DNA of 64,000 bases from Coriobacteriaceae bacterium AM113-163 (lineage in GTDB: Bacteria; Actinomycetota; Coriobacteriia; Coriobacteriales; Coriobacteriaceae): NCBI GenBank assembly GCA_027673765.1, contig JAQDWB010000001.1, positions 124,001-188,000 of the forward strand. Reading direction: 5' to 3'. The notes under the pieces are model-generated. The model did no database searches, was not told the DNA's origin, and worked only from the letters and a program-made list of their open reading frames with translations. Below, piece after piece: positions 42,762-52,743 of the stretch (position 1 is its first letter; every line of letters starts with the position of its first letter). Both the position numbers and the translations under genes were made by a program.

Positions 42762-43160
42762 ATGAACCTTACAGACCCGATCGCAGATATGCTTACGCGC
42801 ATCCGTAACGCTAACTCTGTGAACAAGGCCACGGTCTCCATGCCGAGCAGCAAGAAGCTCGTCGAGATCGCTCGTGTTCTGCACGAGGAGGGCTACATCG
42901 AGGGCTACGATGTCGAGGACACCGTTCCCCAGAAGACTCTGCACATCACGCTTAAGTATGGTCCCAAGAAGGCTAAGGTCATCAACGGCATCCGCCGCAT
43001 TTCCAAGCCGGGCCTGCGTAAGTACACCGGCGTTGCCGACATGCCCCGCGTCCGCGGTGGCCTTGGTACCGCCATTATTTCCACCAGCCATGGCGTCATG
43101 ACCGACCGCGATGCTCGCAAGCACAACGTCGGCGGCGAGATCATCGCTTACGTCTGGTAA
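42762..43160 (+). CDS. rpsH: 30S ribosomal protein S8
   Basis: S8, 132 residues, a primary 16S rRNA binder and the translational repressor of the spc operon in E. coli. It begins [18 protein letters not shown] and ends [14 protein letters not shown], both typical. GAAGGAG precedes the ATG. Confidence 0.97.
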   Translation: MNLTDPIADMLTRIRNANSVNKATVSMPSSKKLVEIARVLHEEGYIEGYDVEDTVPQKTLHITLKYGPKKAKVINGIRRISKPGLRKYTGVADMPRVRGGLGTAIISTSHGVMTDRDARKHNVGGEIIAYVW

Positions 43161-43193
43161 TTCGCTCGGTAGGTAGAAGGAAAGGAGATCACC

Positions 43194-43730
43194 GTGTCTC
43201 GTATCGGTAATAAGCCTGTCCAGATTCCCGCCGGAGTCGAAGTGGCAGTCAACGGCAACAACGTTGTCGTCAAGGGCCCCAAGGGCCAGCTCGAGCTCGA
43301 TATCTATGAGAAGCTCGCTATCAACGTCGAGGACAACGTCCTCACCGTTTCCCGTCCCGACGACGAGCGTGAGACCCGTGCCCGCCACGGCCTCACCCGC
43401 GCCCTCATCCACAACATGGTAGTTGGCGTTTCCGAGGGCTTCGAGAAGAAGCTCGAGCTCGCCGGCGTCGGTTACCGCGTGCAGCAGAAGGGCAAGAACC
43501 TCGAGTTCTCCCTGGGCTTCTCGCACCCCGTGATCGTCGAGGCTCCCGAGGGCATCACCTTCGAGGTTCCCGACAACACCCACGTGAACGTCAAGGGTAT
43601 CAACAAGCAGCAGGTCGGTCAGATCGCCGCTGAGATCCGCGGCCATCGTCCTCCCGAGCCTTACAAGGGCAAGGGTATCCACTACGTTGGCGAGCATATC
43701 CGCCGCAAGCTGGGTAAGGCCGCCAAGTAG
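43194..43730 (+). CDS. rplF: 50S ribosomal protein L6
   Basis: L6, 178 residues, lies near the sarcin-ricin loop. Start [19 protein letters not shown] is from a GTG with AAAGGAG upstream. The C-terminal [20 protein letters not shown] block is diagnostic. Confidence 0.97.
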   Translation: MSRIGNKPVQIPAGVEVAVNGNNVVVKGPKGQLELDIYEKLAINVEDNVLTVSRPDDERETRARHGLTRALIHNMVVGVSEGFEKKLELAGVGYRVQQKGKNLEFSLGFSHPVIVEAPEGITFEVPDNTHVNVKGINKQQVGQIAAEIRGHRPPEPYKGKGIHYVGEHIRRKLGKAAK

Positions 43731-43805
43731 TCGTAACCGACTCACTCGCATAAGACCAGCACCCCGTCAGGTGCTGGCAAGATCAACCTTTTTAGGAGTT
43801 TACGT

Positions 43806-44174
43806 ATGAACAAGCATAAGGCGAAGCTGGAAGGCCTCAAGCGTCGTCAGCGTCGTGTTCGCGGCAAGGTCTCGGGTACCTCCGAGCGTCCGCGTCTTCG
43901 CGTGACCCGTACTAACGCCAACATCTATGCCCAGATCATCGACGACAGCAAGGGCTCTAGCCTGACGCTCGTCTCTGCCTCGACCCTCGAGGCCGAGTTC
44001 AAGGGCACCCACACCTCGAACAAGGAGGCTGCGGAGAAGGTCGGTCAGCTCGTTGGCAAGCGCGCCATCGAGGCCGGCATCACCAAGGTCGCCTTCGATC
44101 GCGGTGGCCGTATCTACCATGGCCGCGTCAAGGCCCTCGCCGACGGTGCTCGTGCCGCCGGTCTCGAGTTCTAG
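43806..44174 (+). CDS. rplR: 50S ribosomal protein L18
   Basis: L18, 122 residues, binds 5S rRNA with L5. Family blocks are [18 protein letters not shown] and [26 protein letters not shown] lies before the ATG, and rpsE begins 14 bases after the stop. Confidence 0.97.
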   Translation: MNKHKAKLEGLKRRQRRVRGKVSGTSERPRLRVTRTNANIYAQIIDDSKGSSLTLVSASTLEAEFKGTHTSNKEAAEKVGQLVGKRAIEAGITKVAFDRGGRIYHGRVKALADGARAAGLEF

Positions 44175-44188
44175 GAGGTATGTAGCAC

Positions 44189-44713
44189 ATGGCTCGTAAT
44201 CAGAAGCAGCAGCGCGAGGCCTCCGAGTTCGAGGAGCGCGTCGTTTACATCAACCGCGTGTCGAAGACCGTCAAGGGTGGTCGTCGCATGAGCCTCGTCG
44301 CTCTCGTCGTCGTTGGCGACGGCAAGGGCAACGTCGGCGTTGGCATGGGCAAGTCCGCTGAGGTGCCCCTGGCCATCTCCAAGGCGTCTCTCGATGCCAA
44401 GAAGAACATGTTCCACGTGCCGGTGACCGAGCAGGGCACCATCCCGCACGAGGTTCTCGGCCACTTTGGTGCCGGCCGCATCATCATCAAGCCCGCTGTC
44501 GAGGGTACCGGCGTTATCGCCGGCGGCGCTGTGCGTCCCCTCTTCGAGCTTGCTGGCATCAAGAACGTCCTGTCCAAGTCCCTCGGTACCGACAACGGCC
44601 TCAACATCATCAAGGCTGCCGTCGAGGGCCTCAAGGAGCTCTCCAGCCCTGAGGACGTCGCGGCTCGCCGTGGCCTGACGGTCTCCGAGATGTTCGTCGG
44701 TAAGGAGAACTAA
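44189..44713 (+). CDS. rpsE: 30S ribosomal protein S5
   Basis: S5, 174 residues, with double-stranded-RNA-binding N domain ([20 protein letters not shown]) and C domain ([20 protein letters not shown]). It shapes decoding fidelity. rpmD starts 2 bases after its stop. Confidence 0.97.
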   Translation: MARNQKQQREASEFEERVVYINRVSKTVKGGRRMSLVALVVVGDGKGNVGVGMGKSAEVPLAISKASLDAKKNMFHVPVTEQGTIPHEVLGHFGAGRIIIKPAVEGTGVIAGGAVRPLFELAGIKNVLSKSLGTDNGLNIIKAAVEGLKELSSPEDVAARRGLTVSEMFVGKEN

Positions 44714-44715
44714 GC

Positions 44716-44898
44716 ATGGCTGACACCATCAAGATCAAGCAGGTCCGCAGCACCAACGGTTGCAAGCAGGACCAGGTCCGTACTGTCCGTGCCCTCGGTC
44801 TCCACAGGATCCGCGAGGTTCGCGAGATTGCTGACAACGAGTCCGTCCGCGGCATGATCTTCAAGGTCAAGCACCTTGTCGAGATTGTAGAGGAGTAG
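44716..44898 (+). CDS. rpmD: 50S ribosomal protein L30
   Basis: L30, 60 residues (IKIKQVRSTNGCKQDQVRTV, then HRIREVREIADNESVRGM). Bacterial L30 is short, as here. Tightly placed between rpsE and rplO. Confidence 0.95.
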   Translation: MADTIKIKQVRSTNGCKQDQVRTVRALGLHRIREVREIADNESVRGMIFKVKHLVEIVEE

Positions 44899-44901
44899 CA
44901 A

Positions 44902-45351
44902 ATGCAGCTTCACGATCTTACTCCCGCGCCCGGTTCCACCAAGAACCGCAAGCGCGTCGGCCGTGGCAATTCTTCGGGTCACGGCACCACTTCTGGCCGC
45001 GGCCAGAAGGGCCAGGGTTCCCGCTCTGGCGGCACCAAGGGTGCCGGCTTCGAGGGTGGCCAGACTCCGCTGGCTATGCGCCTGCCCAAGCTTCCGGGCT
45101 TCCGCAACCCCCGTCGTATCGAGTACACCGCTGTTAACGTTGAGCGTCTCGAGCGTAAGTTCGAGGATGGCGCTGTGATCGACGGTGCCGCTCTTAAGGC
45201 CGCTCGCATCACCAAGAGCGAGTTCGAGCCCGTCAAGGTGCTCGGCAATGGTGAGCTCACCAAGAAGTTCACGGTCAAGGTCGACAAGGTAAGCGCTTCT
45301 GCGCAGGCCAAGATCGAGGCCGCCGGCGGAAAGGTCGAGCTGCCGTGCTAA
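44902..45351 (+). CDS. rplO: 50S ribosomal protein L15
   Basis: L15, 149 residues. The basic Gly-rich N terminus ([20 protein letters not shown], then [11 protein letters not shown]) is typical. The gene overlaps the secY start by 7 bases, which couples their translation. Confidence 0.96.
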   Translation: MQLHDLTPAPGSTKNRKRVGRGNSSGHGTTSGRGQKGQGSRSGGTKGAGFEGGQTPLAMRLPKLPGFRNPRRIEYTAVNVERLERKFEDGAVIDGAALKAARITKSEFEPVKVLGNGELTKKFTVKVDKVSASAQAKIEAAGGKVELPC

Positions 45352-46631
45352 ATGGTCTTAAGAATGCTTTCCGCATCAAAGAATTGCGCGAAAAGATTCT
45401 TTTTACCATAGCTATGCTCGTCGTGTACCGCATTGGTGCGCACGTTCCTGTGCCCGGCATTCCCTTCCAGGGGATGCTGGGCCTTTTCTCGACCGATAAC
45501 AATTCGGTCGCCGCAGGTGCTATGGCCCTCCTGAATCTTTTCTCTGGCGGCGCGTTGAGCTATGTGTCGGTGTTTTCGCTGGGCATCATGCCTTACATCA
45601 CCAGCTCAATCATCCTCCAGATGCTCCAGGCCGTTGTGCCTTCCCTGCATGAGCTTGCCCGCGAGGGCGAGGTCGGTCAGACCAAGATTACGCAGTATTC
45701 GCGTTACCTCACCCTGGCTCTGGCAATCCTCAACTCCGTGGGTTACCTCTTCCTCTTTAAGAGCTTCGGCATCAGCTTTAATGGCGCCGGCGCTCCCGAG
45801 ATCATCTTCGACCTCATGATCGTCGGCACGCTCACTGCGGGCGCTATGCTGATCATGTGGATTGGTGAGCTCATCACCCAGCGCGGTATCGGCAATGGCA
45901 TGTCCCTGATCATCTTTGCGAACATCATGGCCGGCCTGCCGCAGGCGATCTTCTCCAGCACCGAGGGTAATGCCGGTGGCATCATCACCATGGTGATCAT
46001 CTGCGCCATCATCCTGCTGGTTATCCCGCTGATTGTTTTTCTTGAGCGCGGCCAGCGCCGCATCCCGGTCTCCTACGCTAAGCGCGTCGTGGGCCGTCGC
46101 ATGATGGGTGGCCAGACCACCTACCTGCCCATCAAGGTCAATACCGCGGGTGTCGTGCCGATCATCTTCGCTTCGGCGCTGCTGTACTTCCCGGCTCAGA
46201 TTGCCGTGTTCTTCCCCGGCATCGGCTGGATTCAGGCAGTTGCCTCTGCGCTTTCGACCGGTTGGCTCAACTGGGTGCTTAATGTTGTCCTCATCGTGTT
46301 CTTCGCGTACTTCTACACCTCCATGGTGTTCAACCCCGATGACACGGCCGACAACCTTAAGAAGCAGGGCGGCTTTATTCCGGGCGTCCGTCCGGGTAGG
46401 GCTACCGCGGCCTACATCAAGAACGCGCTCAACAAGATCACGCTTCCCAGCGCTGTCTTTTTGGCGCTCATCGCCATCGTGCCTTCGATCATCTTCTCCT
46501 TCACGGGTAACCATCTGATCCAGGCATTTGGCGGCACGTCCATCCTCATCATGGTCGGCGTCGTGCTCGACACGGTCGATAAGCTCGAAGGCCAGATCAA
46601 GATGTATGATTACGATGGATTCTTTAAATAG
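45345..46631 (+). CDS. secY: preprotein translocase subunit SecY
   Basis: SecY, 428 residues with about ten membrane helices, forms the protein-export channel. It begins at a GTG (45345) inside the end of rplO; the ATG at 45352 is out of frame. Blocks such as [32 protein letters not shown] and [19 protein letters not shown] fit the family. Confidence 0.96.
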   Translation: MLNGLKNAFRIKELREKILFTIAMLVVYRIGAHVPVPGIPFQGMLGLFSTDNNSVAAGAMALLNLFSGGALSYVSVFSLGIMPYITSSIILQMLQAVVPSLHELAREGEVGQTKITQYSRYLTLALAILNSVGYLFLFKSFGISFNGAGAPEIIFDLMIVGTLTAGAMLIMWIGELITQRGIGNGMSLIIFANIMAGLPQAIFSSTEGNAGGIITMVIICAIILLVIPLIVFLERGQRRIPVSYAKRVVGRRMMGGQTTYLPIKVNTAGVVPIIFASALLYFPAQIAVFFPGIGWIQAVASALSTGWLNWVLNVVLIVFFAYFYTSMVFNPDDTADNLKKQGGFIPGVRPGRATAAYIKNALNKITLPSAVFLALIAIVPSIIFSFTGNHLIQAFGGTSILIMVGVVLDTVDKLEGQIKMYDYDGFFK

Positions 46632-46649
46632 GCTAGAGGAGGATTGCTC

Positions 46650-47276
46650 ATGAACCTCGTATTGCTCGGAGCTCCGGGTGCCGGTAAGGGCACCGTTGCA
46701 CAGGAGCTCGTCGCCGAGTTTGGCGTCGCTCACATTTCCACGGGCGACCTGCTGCGTGCTGCCGTCAAGGGTGGCACCGAGCTTGGTATTCAGGCTAAGA
46801 AGTACATGGACGCTGGCGAGCTCGTTCCCGACCAGCTCGTGATCGACCTTGTCAAGGAGCGCCTTGCTGCCGATGACGCCCAGCAGGGCTTCATCCTCGA
46901 CGGCTTCCCGCGCAACACCGCCCAGGCTGTGACGCTCGATTCCGAGCTCTCCGCCATGGGTCGCGAGATCGACTGCGCCCTTCTGGTCGACGTGGCCCCC
47001 GAGGTCATCATCGATCGTCTGTCTTCGCGTCGCACCTGCCGCGCCTGCGGTTACACCGGCACCGCTGCCGATGCTACCTGCCCCAAGTGCGCCGGCGAGA
47101 TGTATCAGCGCGACGACGACAAGCCCGAGACCATCAAGAACCGTCTCGACGTCTACGAGAAGTCCACGAGCCCGCTCGTCGACTACTATCGTGGCCAGGG
47201 TCTGCTCAAGTCGGTCAACGGTGACCAGGCTCGCGAGACCGTGTACGGGGATGTCAAAGAGGCTCTTGGTCTATGA
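46650..47276 (+). CDS. adk: adenylate kinase, zinc-LID type
   Basis: Adenylate kinase, 208 residues: ATP + AMP to 2 ADP. The P-loop is LLGAPGAGKGT; ILDGFPRNTAQA is the AMP-site signature. The LID has four cysteines (RRTCRACGYTG and ATCPKCAGEM), so it binds a structural zinc as in many Gram-positives. ATG 46650 is preferred over TTG 46644 because GAGGAGG lies 7 bases before it. The gene overlaps map by 4 bases (ATGA). Confidence 0.96.
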   Translation: MNLVLLGAPGAGKGTVAQELVAEFGVAHISTGDLLRAAVKGGTELGIQAKKYMDAGELVPDQLVIDLVKERLAADDAQQGFILDGFPRNTAQAVTLDSELSAMGREIDCALLVDVAPEVIIDRLSSRRTCRACGYTGTAADATCPKCAGEMYQRDDDKPETIKNRLDVYEKSTSPLVDYYRGQGLLKSVNGDQARETVYGDVKEALGL

Positions 47277-48061
47277 TCAAGATTAAGTCTGCAACGCAAA
47301 TCGAGCAGATGAAGAAGGCAGGAGCGCTATCTAAGATGGCGCTCCGCCACGTTGGAGCCATGGTGCGCCCTGGTGTTTCGACCTTTGAGCTCGATCAGCT
47401 CGCGGAGCAGATTATCCGTATGCATGGCGGCACCCCGGCCTTTAAGGGTTACGGCGGGTTCCCCGGTACCATTTGCGCATCGATTAACGATGCCGTGGTC
47501 CACGGTATTCCCAACCCCGACATGATCCTGCGCGATGGCGATATCATCTCCATCGATACGGGAGCCGTTGTCGACGGTTGGGTTGGCGATAACGCTTGGA
47601 CGTTTTTTGTCGGCACACCCACGCCCGAGGCCAAGGCCCTGTGCGAGGTCACGCGCGATTGCCTTAAGGCTGCCATCGAGCAGGCTGTTCCCGGTAATCA
47701 TATCGGGGATGTTGGTTACGCCGTTCAGTCCCTCGCCGAGTCTCACGGTTACGGCGTGCTTCGTGACTATGTGGGCCATGGCATTGGCCGCGTGATGCAC
47801 GAGGACCCCAACGTTCCTAACTATGGAAAGAAGGGGAGGGGCGTTCGCCTCCAGGCCGGCATGGTCATTGCCATCGAGCCGATGGTTACGATGGGTTCCA
47901 ACCATGTGAGCACGGGCTCCGACGGTTGGATTGTTACGACCAACGACCACCTGCCCGCCGCACACTACGAGAACACCGTCGCCATTACCAATGACGGTCC
48001 GGTGATTCTCACCACGGATGCCCAGGGTGCTTGGTGTTCCTTGCAAGGCGGTGAAATGTAA
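47273..48061 (+). CDS. map: methionine aminopeptidase type I
   Basis: Methionine aminopeptidase, 262 residues, removes the N-terminal Met from nascent proteins. Metal ligands lie in VVHGIPN, SIDTGAVVDGWVGDNAW, GHGIGRVMHEDP and IAIEPMV. It starts within the adk stop (ATGA). A large structured element follows its stop. Confidence 0.96.
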   Translation: MIKIKSATQIEQMKKAGALSKMALRHVGAMVRPGVSTFELDQLAEQIIRMHGGTPAFKGYGGFPGTICASINDAVVHGIPNPDMILRDGDIISIDTGAVVDGWVGDNAWTFFVGTPTPEAKALCEVTRDCLKAAIEQAVPGNHIGDVGYAVQSLAESHGYGVLRDYVGHGIGRVMHEDPNVPNYGKKGRGVRLQAGMVIAIEPMVTMGSNHVSTGSDGWIVTTNDHLPAAHYENTVAITNDGPVILTTDAQGAWCSLQGGEM

Positions 48062-48072
48062 AAGTCGCCGCC

Positions 48073-48160
48073 CCCTGATGCCCAACCTCGCCTTTCAATT
48101 TCGAAGGCATGACCCCAAGGTCTATGCCTTCTCATTTCAAGGCGATCTTGGGCATCAGGG
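48073..48160. repeat. multi-stem structured element, copy 1
   Basis: Nested pairing, from outside in: CCCTGATGCCCAA (48073-48085) with 48148-48160, 13 bp; a 2x2 internal loop; TCGCCTT (48088-48094) with AAGGCGA (48139-48145); an internal loop TCAATTTC/TCATTTC; GAAGGCAT (48103-48110) with ATGCCTTC (48124-48131); one bulged base; and GACC-CCAA-GGTC at the tip. A copy with the same layout and loop sequences but different stem sequence is at 60275-60373. It lies just 3' of map. There is no T-run. Confidence 0.85.
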
Positions 48161-48205
48161 AACGGCTTTGTTTTACATTTCTCAAATGTAACAAGTTCCG
48201 CTTAG

Positions 48206-48234
48206 TTGTGGAGCCATTACGAAGATACTACGAT
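48206..48234 (+). promoter_or_regulatory. promoter of infA-rpmJ-rpsM operon
   Basis: TTGTGG (48206-48211), a 17-base spacer and TACGAT (48229-48234) precede infA. The structured element after map and the following gap separate this unit from the secY-adk-map message. Confidence 0.5.
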
Positions 48235-48295
48235 ACGTGCATGCGTATTGTAGAATACTCAATCGCTGTCGTTTTCTAGAGAAAGATGATTGCTT

Positions 48296-48514
48296 GTGAA
48301 GAAGGAAGACGCAATTGAGCTCGAGGGTACGGTAAAGGAACCGCTGCCCAACGCCATGTTTAAGGTCGAGCTCGAGAACGGTCATTCGGTTCTGTGCAAC
48401 ATTTCTGGCAAGATCCGAATGAATTACATCCGTATTCTCCCCGGTGACAGGGTTGTCGTGGAGCTTTCCCCGTACGACCTGACCCGCGGCCGCATCACCT
48501 ATCGCTACAAATAG
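48296..48514 (+). CDS. infA: translation initiation factor IF-1
   Basis: IF-1, 72 residues from the GTG at 48296 ([20 protein letters not shown], ending [13 protein letters not shown]), the usual length. An in-frame TTG at 48290 would add only two residues. A small OB-fold protein that binds the ribosomal A site at initiation. Confidence 0.95.
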   Translation: MKKEDAIELEGTVKEPLPNAMFKVELENGHSVLCNISGKIRMNYIRILPGDRVVVELSPYDLTRGRITYRYK

Positions 48515-48664
48515 CGGCACGCATACACGCACTCCATTTCCGGCTGCAGGCTTAGCTCAACCTACGGTCGGATTGTGTGTGAAGACCAGCCATAGTTTTA
48601 AACGCCTGCGGCTGGGCGAGTAGATAGTAGGGAAGTAGTTTGAGCGCTACCGAAAGGAAGAACG

Positions 48665-48778
48665 ATGAAGGTACGTCCTTCGGTCAAGAAGATGTGCGAT
48701 AAGTGCAAAATCATTAGGCGCCATGGCAAGGTCCTCGTCATTTGCGAGAACCCCCGTCATAAGCAGCGTCAGGGTTAA
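48665..48778 (+). CDS. rpmJ: 50S ribosomal protein L36
   Basis: L36, 37 residues ([20 protein letters not shown], ending PRHKQRQG), with the zinc ligands CDKC, Cys in VICEN and His. GAAAGGAAG precedes the ATG. Too short for many gene tracks but clear between infA and rpsM. Confidence 0.96.
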   Translation: MKVRPSVKKMCDKCKIIRRHGKVLVICENPRHKQRQG

Positions 48779-48792
48779 GAGAGGAGACTACG

Positions 48793-49167
48793 TTGGCCCG
48801 TATTAATGGTGTCGACCTCCCGCGTGAGAAGCGCGTTGAGATCGGTCTGACCTACATTTACGGCATCGGCCGCACCACTGCGACGAAGATCTGCGTCGAG
48901 TGCAACGTTAACGTGGATACGCGCGTTAAGGACCTCACCGAGGATGAGGTTAACGCCATCCGCGATTATATCGATAAGAACCAGATCATGGTTGAGGGTG
49001 ACCTCCGCCGTGAGCGCAACCAGAACGTCAAGCGCCTTATGGACATCGGCTGCAACCGCGGCCTTCGTCACCGCAAGGGCCTCCCGGTCCGCGGCCAGCG
49101 CACCCACACTAACGCTCGTACCCGCAAGGGCCCGAAGCGTCAGATCGGTGCTAAGAAGAAGAAATAA
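48793..49167 (+). CDS. rpsM: 30S ribosomal protein S13
   Basis: S13, 124 residues, in the head of the small subunit. It begins at a TTG (48793) with AGAGGAG upstream, reading [19 protein letters not shown]. The C-terminal [20 protein letters not shown] is diagnostic. Confidence 0.96.
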   Translation: MARINGVDLPREKRVEIGLTYIYGIGRTTATKICVECNVNVDTRVKDLTEDEVNAIRDYIDKNQIMVEGDLRRERNQNVKRLMDIGCNRGLRHRKGLPVRGQRTHTNARTRKGPKRQIGAKKKK

Positions 49168-49181
49168 GGAGCGCTAGATAG

Positions 49182-49586
49182 ATGGCTACTGCTAAGAAGA
49201 ACGTTCGCGCTGCCCGTCTGAAGCGCGCGGACCGTAAGAACATTTCCGTGGGCCAGGCTCACATTCGTTCTACGTTCAACAACACGATCGTTTCGATCAC
49301 CGATCCCCAGGGCAACGTCATTTCCTGGAAGTCGGCTGGCCAGGTGGGCTTCAAGGGCTCCCGTAAGTCCACGCCGTTCGCTGCCCAGATGGCTGCCGAG
49401 GCTGCTGCCAAGCAGGCCATGGAGCACGGTATGAAGAAGGTTTCCGTCTTCGTCAAGGGCCCCGGCTCCGGTCGTGAGACCGCCATCCGCTCCCTCCAGG
49501 CTGCTGGCCTCGAGGTCTCGAGCATCCAGGACAAGACCCCCATCCCGCACAACGGCTGCCGCCCCAAGAAGCGTCGCCGCGTGTAA
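49182..49586 (+). CDS. rpsK: 30S ribosomal protein S11
   Basis: S11, 134 residues. Blocks: [40 protein letters not shown] and the C-terminal [18 protein letters not shown]. It sits between rpsM and rpsD as in most bacteria. Confidence 0.97.
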   Translation: MATAKKNVRAARLKRADRKNISVGQAHIRSTFNNTIVSITDPQGNVISWKSAGQVGFKGSRKSTPFAAQMAAEAAAKQAMEHGMKKVSVFVKGPGSGRETAIRSLQAAGLEVSSIQDKTPIPHNGCRPKKRRRV

Positions 49587-49605
49587 CTGAAAGGATCGTA
49601 TCAAT

Positions 49606-50202
49606 ATGGCAATCGACAGGACTCCTGTTCTTAAGCGCTGCCGTCAGCTCGGGATCGATCCCGCTGAGCTCGGTTACAGCAGCAAGAAGGAATCTATCCG
49701 TCAGCCCAAGCGCCGTCGCAAGGAATCTGAGTACGGCATGCAGCTGCGCGAGAAGCAGAAGGTCAAGTTCATCTATGGCGTTCTGGAGAAGCAGTTCCAC
49801 GGCTACTTCAACAAGGCCCGCAAGATGAACGGCGTCACCGGTGAGAACCTCATGATCATCCTTGAGTCTCGCCTCGACAACGTCGTCTTCCGTCTTGGCT
49901 TCGCCCGCACCCGCAAAGAGGCTCGTCAGTCCGTCCGTCACGGTCACTTCACCGTGAACGGCAAGCGCGTGGACATCCCGTCCTACCGCGTCAAGGCCGG
50001 CGACGTCGTCGCTGTCGGCGAGAAGTTCCGTGACCTCCTCCCCATCAAGGAGGCTCTGATTTCCTCCGAGCGCTTTGAGGTCCCTGGCTGGCTCGAGGTC
50101 GATATCGAGAAGCTGTCTGGTAACGTGCTCGCTCTGCCGACGCGTGAGCAGATCAGCGGTGATATCAACGAGCAGCTCATCGTCGAGCTCTACTCTAAGT
50201 AG
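49606..50202 (+). CDS. rpsD: 30S ribosomal protein S4
   Basis: S4, 198 residues, a primary 16S rRNA binder with an S4 RNA-binding domain (LESRLDNVVFRLGFARTRKE). The N terminus lacks the four-cysteine zinc motif and so is the zinc-free form. Confidence 0.96.
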   Translation: MAIDRTPVLKRCRQLGIDPAELGYSSKKESIRQPKRRRKESEYGMQLREKQKVKFIYGVLEKQFHGYFNKARKMNGVTGENLMIILESRLDNVVFRLGFARTRKEARQSVRHGHFTVNGKRVDIPSYRVKAGDVVAVGEKFRDLLPIKEALISSERFEVPGWLEVDIEKLSGNVLALPTREQISGDINEQLIVELYSK

Positions 50203-50234
50203 TCCATCCGGGCTGCTGAGGCTGGAGGTAATAC

Positions 50235-51176
50235 ATGTCAGAATTCATTAGGCCTCAGGTTCAGGTCGAAGAGATCAACGAGACGTCTGCTCGTGTCTCC
50301 GTCGAGCCGCTCGAGCGTGGCTACGGCGATACGCTGGGTAACTCCCTTCGTCGCGTACTTCTGTCCTCGCTCGAGGGTGCCGCCGTCGAGGCTATTCAGA
50401 TCGATGGTGCACAGCACGAGTTCATGACCATCCCTAACATGGTCGAGGATGTCACCGACATCGTCCTGAATGTCAAGGGTCTTGTCTTCAGGGCTCTCGG
50501 CACGACCGACGAGGCGACCGCCACCATCTCGGTTGACGGCCCCTGCGAGGTCACCGGTGCGGACTTCTTTATTCCGTCCGAGTTTGAGCTGGTCAACCCC
50601 GAGCAGCACATCGCTACGCTCACCGAGGGCGGCCATCTCACCATGAGCATGCGCATCGGCTATGGCCGCGGCTATGTCTCTGGCGAGGCTAACAAGCGCG
50701 ACAACGATCCCATCGGTGTGATCCACGTCGACTCGCTGTACTCGCCGGTGTCCCGTTGCGCCAAGCTCGTTGAGGCTTGCCGTGTCGGTCAGCACACCGA
50801 CTACGACCGCCTTGTCCTCGAGATCGAGACCAACGGCTCCATCGCTCCGCGCGACGCCGTGGTCCAGGCTGCCAATATCATCAACCAGCATATGGCTGCC
50901 TTTATGAACCTTGCCGAGACCCCCGAGGTCGAGGAGGAGGCTTCGATCTTCGCTCCCGAGGTCACCAACGACAACGCCGAGCTGGACAAGCAGATCGAGG
51001 ATCTGGACCTTTCCGTCCGTTCCTACAACTGCCTTAAGCGCGCCAGCATTCACTCGGTCCGTCAGCTCGTTGAGTTCTCGGAGAACGATCTGCTTAACAT
51101 CCGTAACTTCGGTGTTAAGTCGATCGAGGAAGTGAAGGACAAGCTTGAGTCCATGGGCCTGAGCCTGAAGGCTTAA
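50235..51176 (+). CDS. rpoA: RNA polymerase alpha subunit
   Basis: RpoA, 313 residues. The N-terminal assembly domain has RGYGDTLGNSLRRVLLSSLE; the C-terminal DNA/activator-binding domain has LDLSVRSYNCLKRASIHSV and NIRNFGVKSIEEVKDKL. GGAGGTAAT precedes the ATG. Followed closely by rplQ as usual. Confidence 0.98.
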   Translation: MSEFIRPQVQVEEINETSARVSVEPLERGYGDTLGNSLRRVLLSSLEGAAVEAIQIDGAQHEFMTIPNMVEDVTDIVLNVKGLVFRALGTTDEATATISVDGPCEVTGADFFIPSEFELVNPEQHIATLTEGGHLTMSMRIGYGRGYVSGEANKRDNDPIGVIHVDSLYSPVSRCAKLVEACRVGQHTDYDRLVLEIETNGSIAPRDAVVQAANIINQHMAAFMNLAETPEVEEEASIFAPEVTNDNAELDKQIEDLDLSVRSYNCLKRASIHSVRQLVEFSENDLLNIRNFGVKSIEEVKDKLESMGLSLKA

Positions 51177-51206
51177 TGCTTCGCATATTTGAGGAGAAAC
51201 TAGACC

Positions 51207-51674
51207 ATGCGTCACAACGTTAAGAAGGGCCTGAAGCTCGGCACCGATGCGAGCCACACCAAGGCCATGAAGAAGAGCCTGGCCAAGGCCCTCTTCGAGA
51301 ACGACCGCATCAAGACCACCGAGACCCGCGCTAAGGCGCTGCGTTCGGTCGTCGATCCGATCATCACCTGGGCCAAGAAGGGCGACCTGCACTCTCGTCG
51401 TCTGGCCATCGCCAAGCTCGGCGATAAGCAGCTCGTTGCCGAGATCTTCGACAAGGCTGCCCAGGGCATGTGGCAGGACCGCAACGGCGGTTACACCCGC
51501 ATCATGAAGCTCGGCAACCGTAAGGGCGACAACGCTCCTATCGTTATCATGGAGCTCGTCACCGAGCCTTGCACGCCTAAGGCCAAGAAGGCTGCTCCGG
51601 CCCCCAAGAAGGCCGCTGCTCCCAAGAAGGTCGAGGCCGTCGAGGAGGCTCCTGCTGAGGAGACCGCTGAGTAG
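51207..51674 (+). CDS. rplQ: 50S ribosomal protein L17
   Basis: L17, 155 residues. The conserved core (RHNVKKGLKLGTDASHTKAM, then NGGYTRIMKLGNRKGDNAPI) is followed by a ~35-residue Lys/Ala/Pro/Glu tail (KKAAPAPKKAAAPKKVEAVE), an extension seen in some actinobacteria. Confidence 0.96.
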   Translation: MRHNVKKGLKLGTDASHTKAMKKSLAKALFENDRIKTTETRAKALRSVVDPIITWAKKGDLHSRRLAIAKLGDKQLVAEIFDKAAQGMWQDRNGGYTRIMKLGNRKGDNAPIVIMELVTEPCTPKAKKAAPAPKKAAAPKKVEAVEEAPAEETAE

Positions 51675-51700
51675 ACAATCCGTCTGCATAGGCTATATTC

Positions 51701-51731
51701 GAGGGGTACGTTCGTGTACCCCTCTTTTTTT
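51701..51731 (+). terminator. terminator of the ribosomal operon
   Basis: AGGGGTAC (51702-51709) pairs with GTACCCCT (51716-51723), followed by CTTTTTTT. It ends the infA-rplQ unit before truA. Confidence 0.9.
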
Positions 51732-51766
51732 GTCGCGATACCGTTGCTTGTTTGTTGGGAGCGCCC

Positions 51767-52591
51767 ATGACCGCGCCGTCTGATTTCAATTCGATTCCTG
51801 AGCTCGATGCCACGCTTGTATTCTGTGTTGCCTATGATGGCTCGTCCTATAGCGGATTTGCCGAGCAGCCGGGCCAGACGACCGTTGCGGGCGAGTTGCG
51901 CCGCGCTATCGAGACGCTGCTGCGCCGCCCGATCGATCTGACGTGTGCGGGTCGTACCGATGCCGGCGTGCATGCGGTGGCCCAGTACATTAGCGTGCCC
52001 GTAACGGACGCTGAGCTTGCTCTGACGCGCCGTAGGTGGCTGAGGGCTATGGATGCCCTCCTGCCCAAAGATATCGCCATAAACGAGGTCTACAAGGCCC
52101 GTAGGGGCTTTTCTGCCCGCTTTGACGCGCGGTCCCGTACGTATACGTACCGTATTGCCGATCGCGATGCGCGCCCCGTGCTCTCGCGCGGTGCGGTGTG
52201 GTGGCATCGCTATCCCCTCGACGTCGATGCGATGGCGGCCGCCTGCCCTGCGCTTTTGGGCGAGCAGGACTTTAAGAGCTTTTGCAAGGTTGCCTCTGCT
52301 GTGGGCAAGCCCACGCACCGCTGCGTGATGCGTGCGGAGTTTGGCCACGAGGTCGCTTTTGGCGAGGATATCCTGACCTTCACTATCGAGGGCAATGCGT
52401 TTTTGCACTCGATGGTGCGTACCATTGTAGGAACGCTCGTGGAGATTGGCATGCATCGTCGCGATCCCCAGTGGATGCGCGAGGTTATTGACGCCCGTGA
52501 CCGAACCGCTGCGGGTCCCACGGCGCCTGCCTGCGGCCTTACGTTTATGGGTGTGGATTACGGCCCCGACGAGCTTGTCGTTCTCGACTAG
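51767..52591 (+). CDS. truA: tRNA pseudouridine(38-40) synthase
   Basis: TruA, 274 residues, modifies positions 38-40 of tRNAs. The catalytic Asp is in TCAGRTDAGVHAVAQ; AYDGSSYSGFAEQP near the N terminus and FLHSMVRTIVGTLVEIG near the C terminus are family blocks. I chose ATG 51767 with GGGAG upstream over TTG 51752. It commonly follows rplQ. Confidence 0.95.
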   Translation: MTAPSDFNSIPELDATLVFCVAYDGSSYSGFAEQPGQTTVAGELRRAIETLLRRPIDLTCAGRTDAGVHAVAQYISVPVTDAELALTRRRWLRAMDALLPKDIAINEVYKARRGFSARFDARSRTYTYRIADRDARPVLSRGAVWWHRYPLDVDAMAAACPALLGEQDFKSFCKVASAVGKPTHRCVMRAEFGHEVAFGEDILTFTIEGNAFLHSMVRTIVGTLVEIGMHRRDPQWMREVIDARDRTAAGPTAPACGLTFMGVDYGPDELVVLD

Positions 52592-52743
52592 GGGAGTGCT
52601 CGGCGCGTCTGTGCCTTGCACATACTATGTGTGAGCTGCGCGTGTGCAACATCTGTTCTTGGCGTGCAACATGTTAGGCGGCTCGTTGCTTTTATAGCTC
52701 GGGTGTACCATGAACGACAGTTTGATTTGGTGCTATCGAGAGG

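Noticed and set aside
50238-51689. Minus-strand frame opposite rpoA and rplQ
   Set aside because: Antisense shadow of conserved genes.
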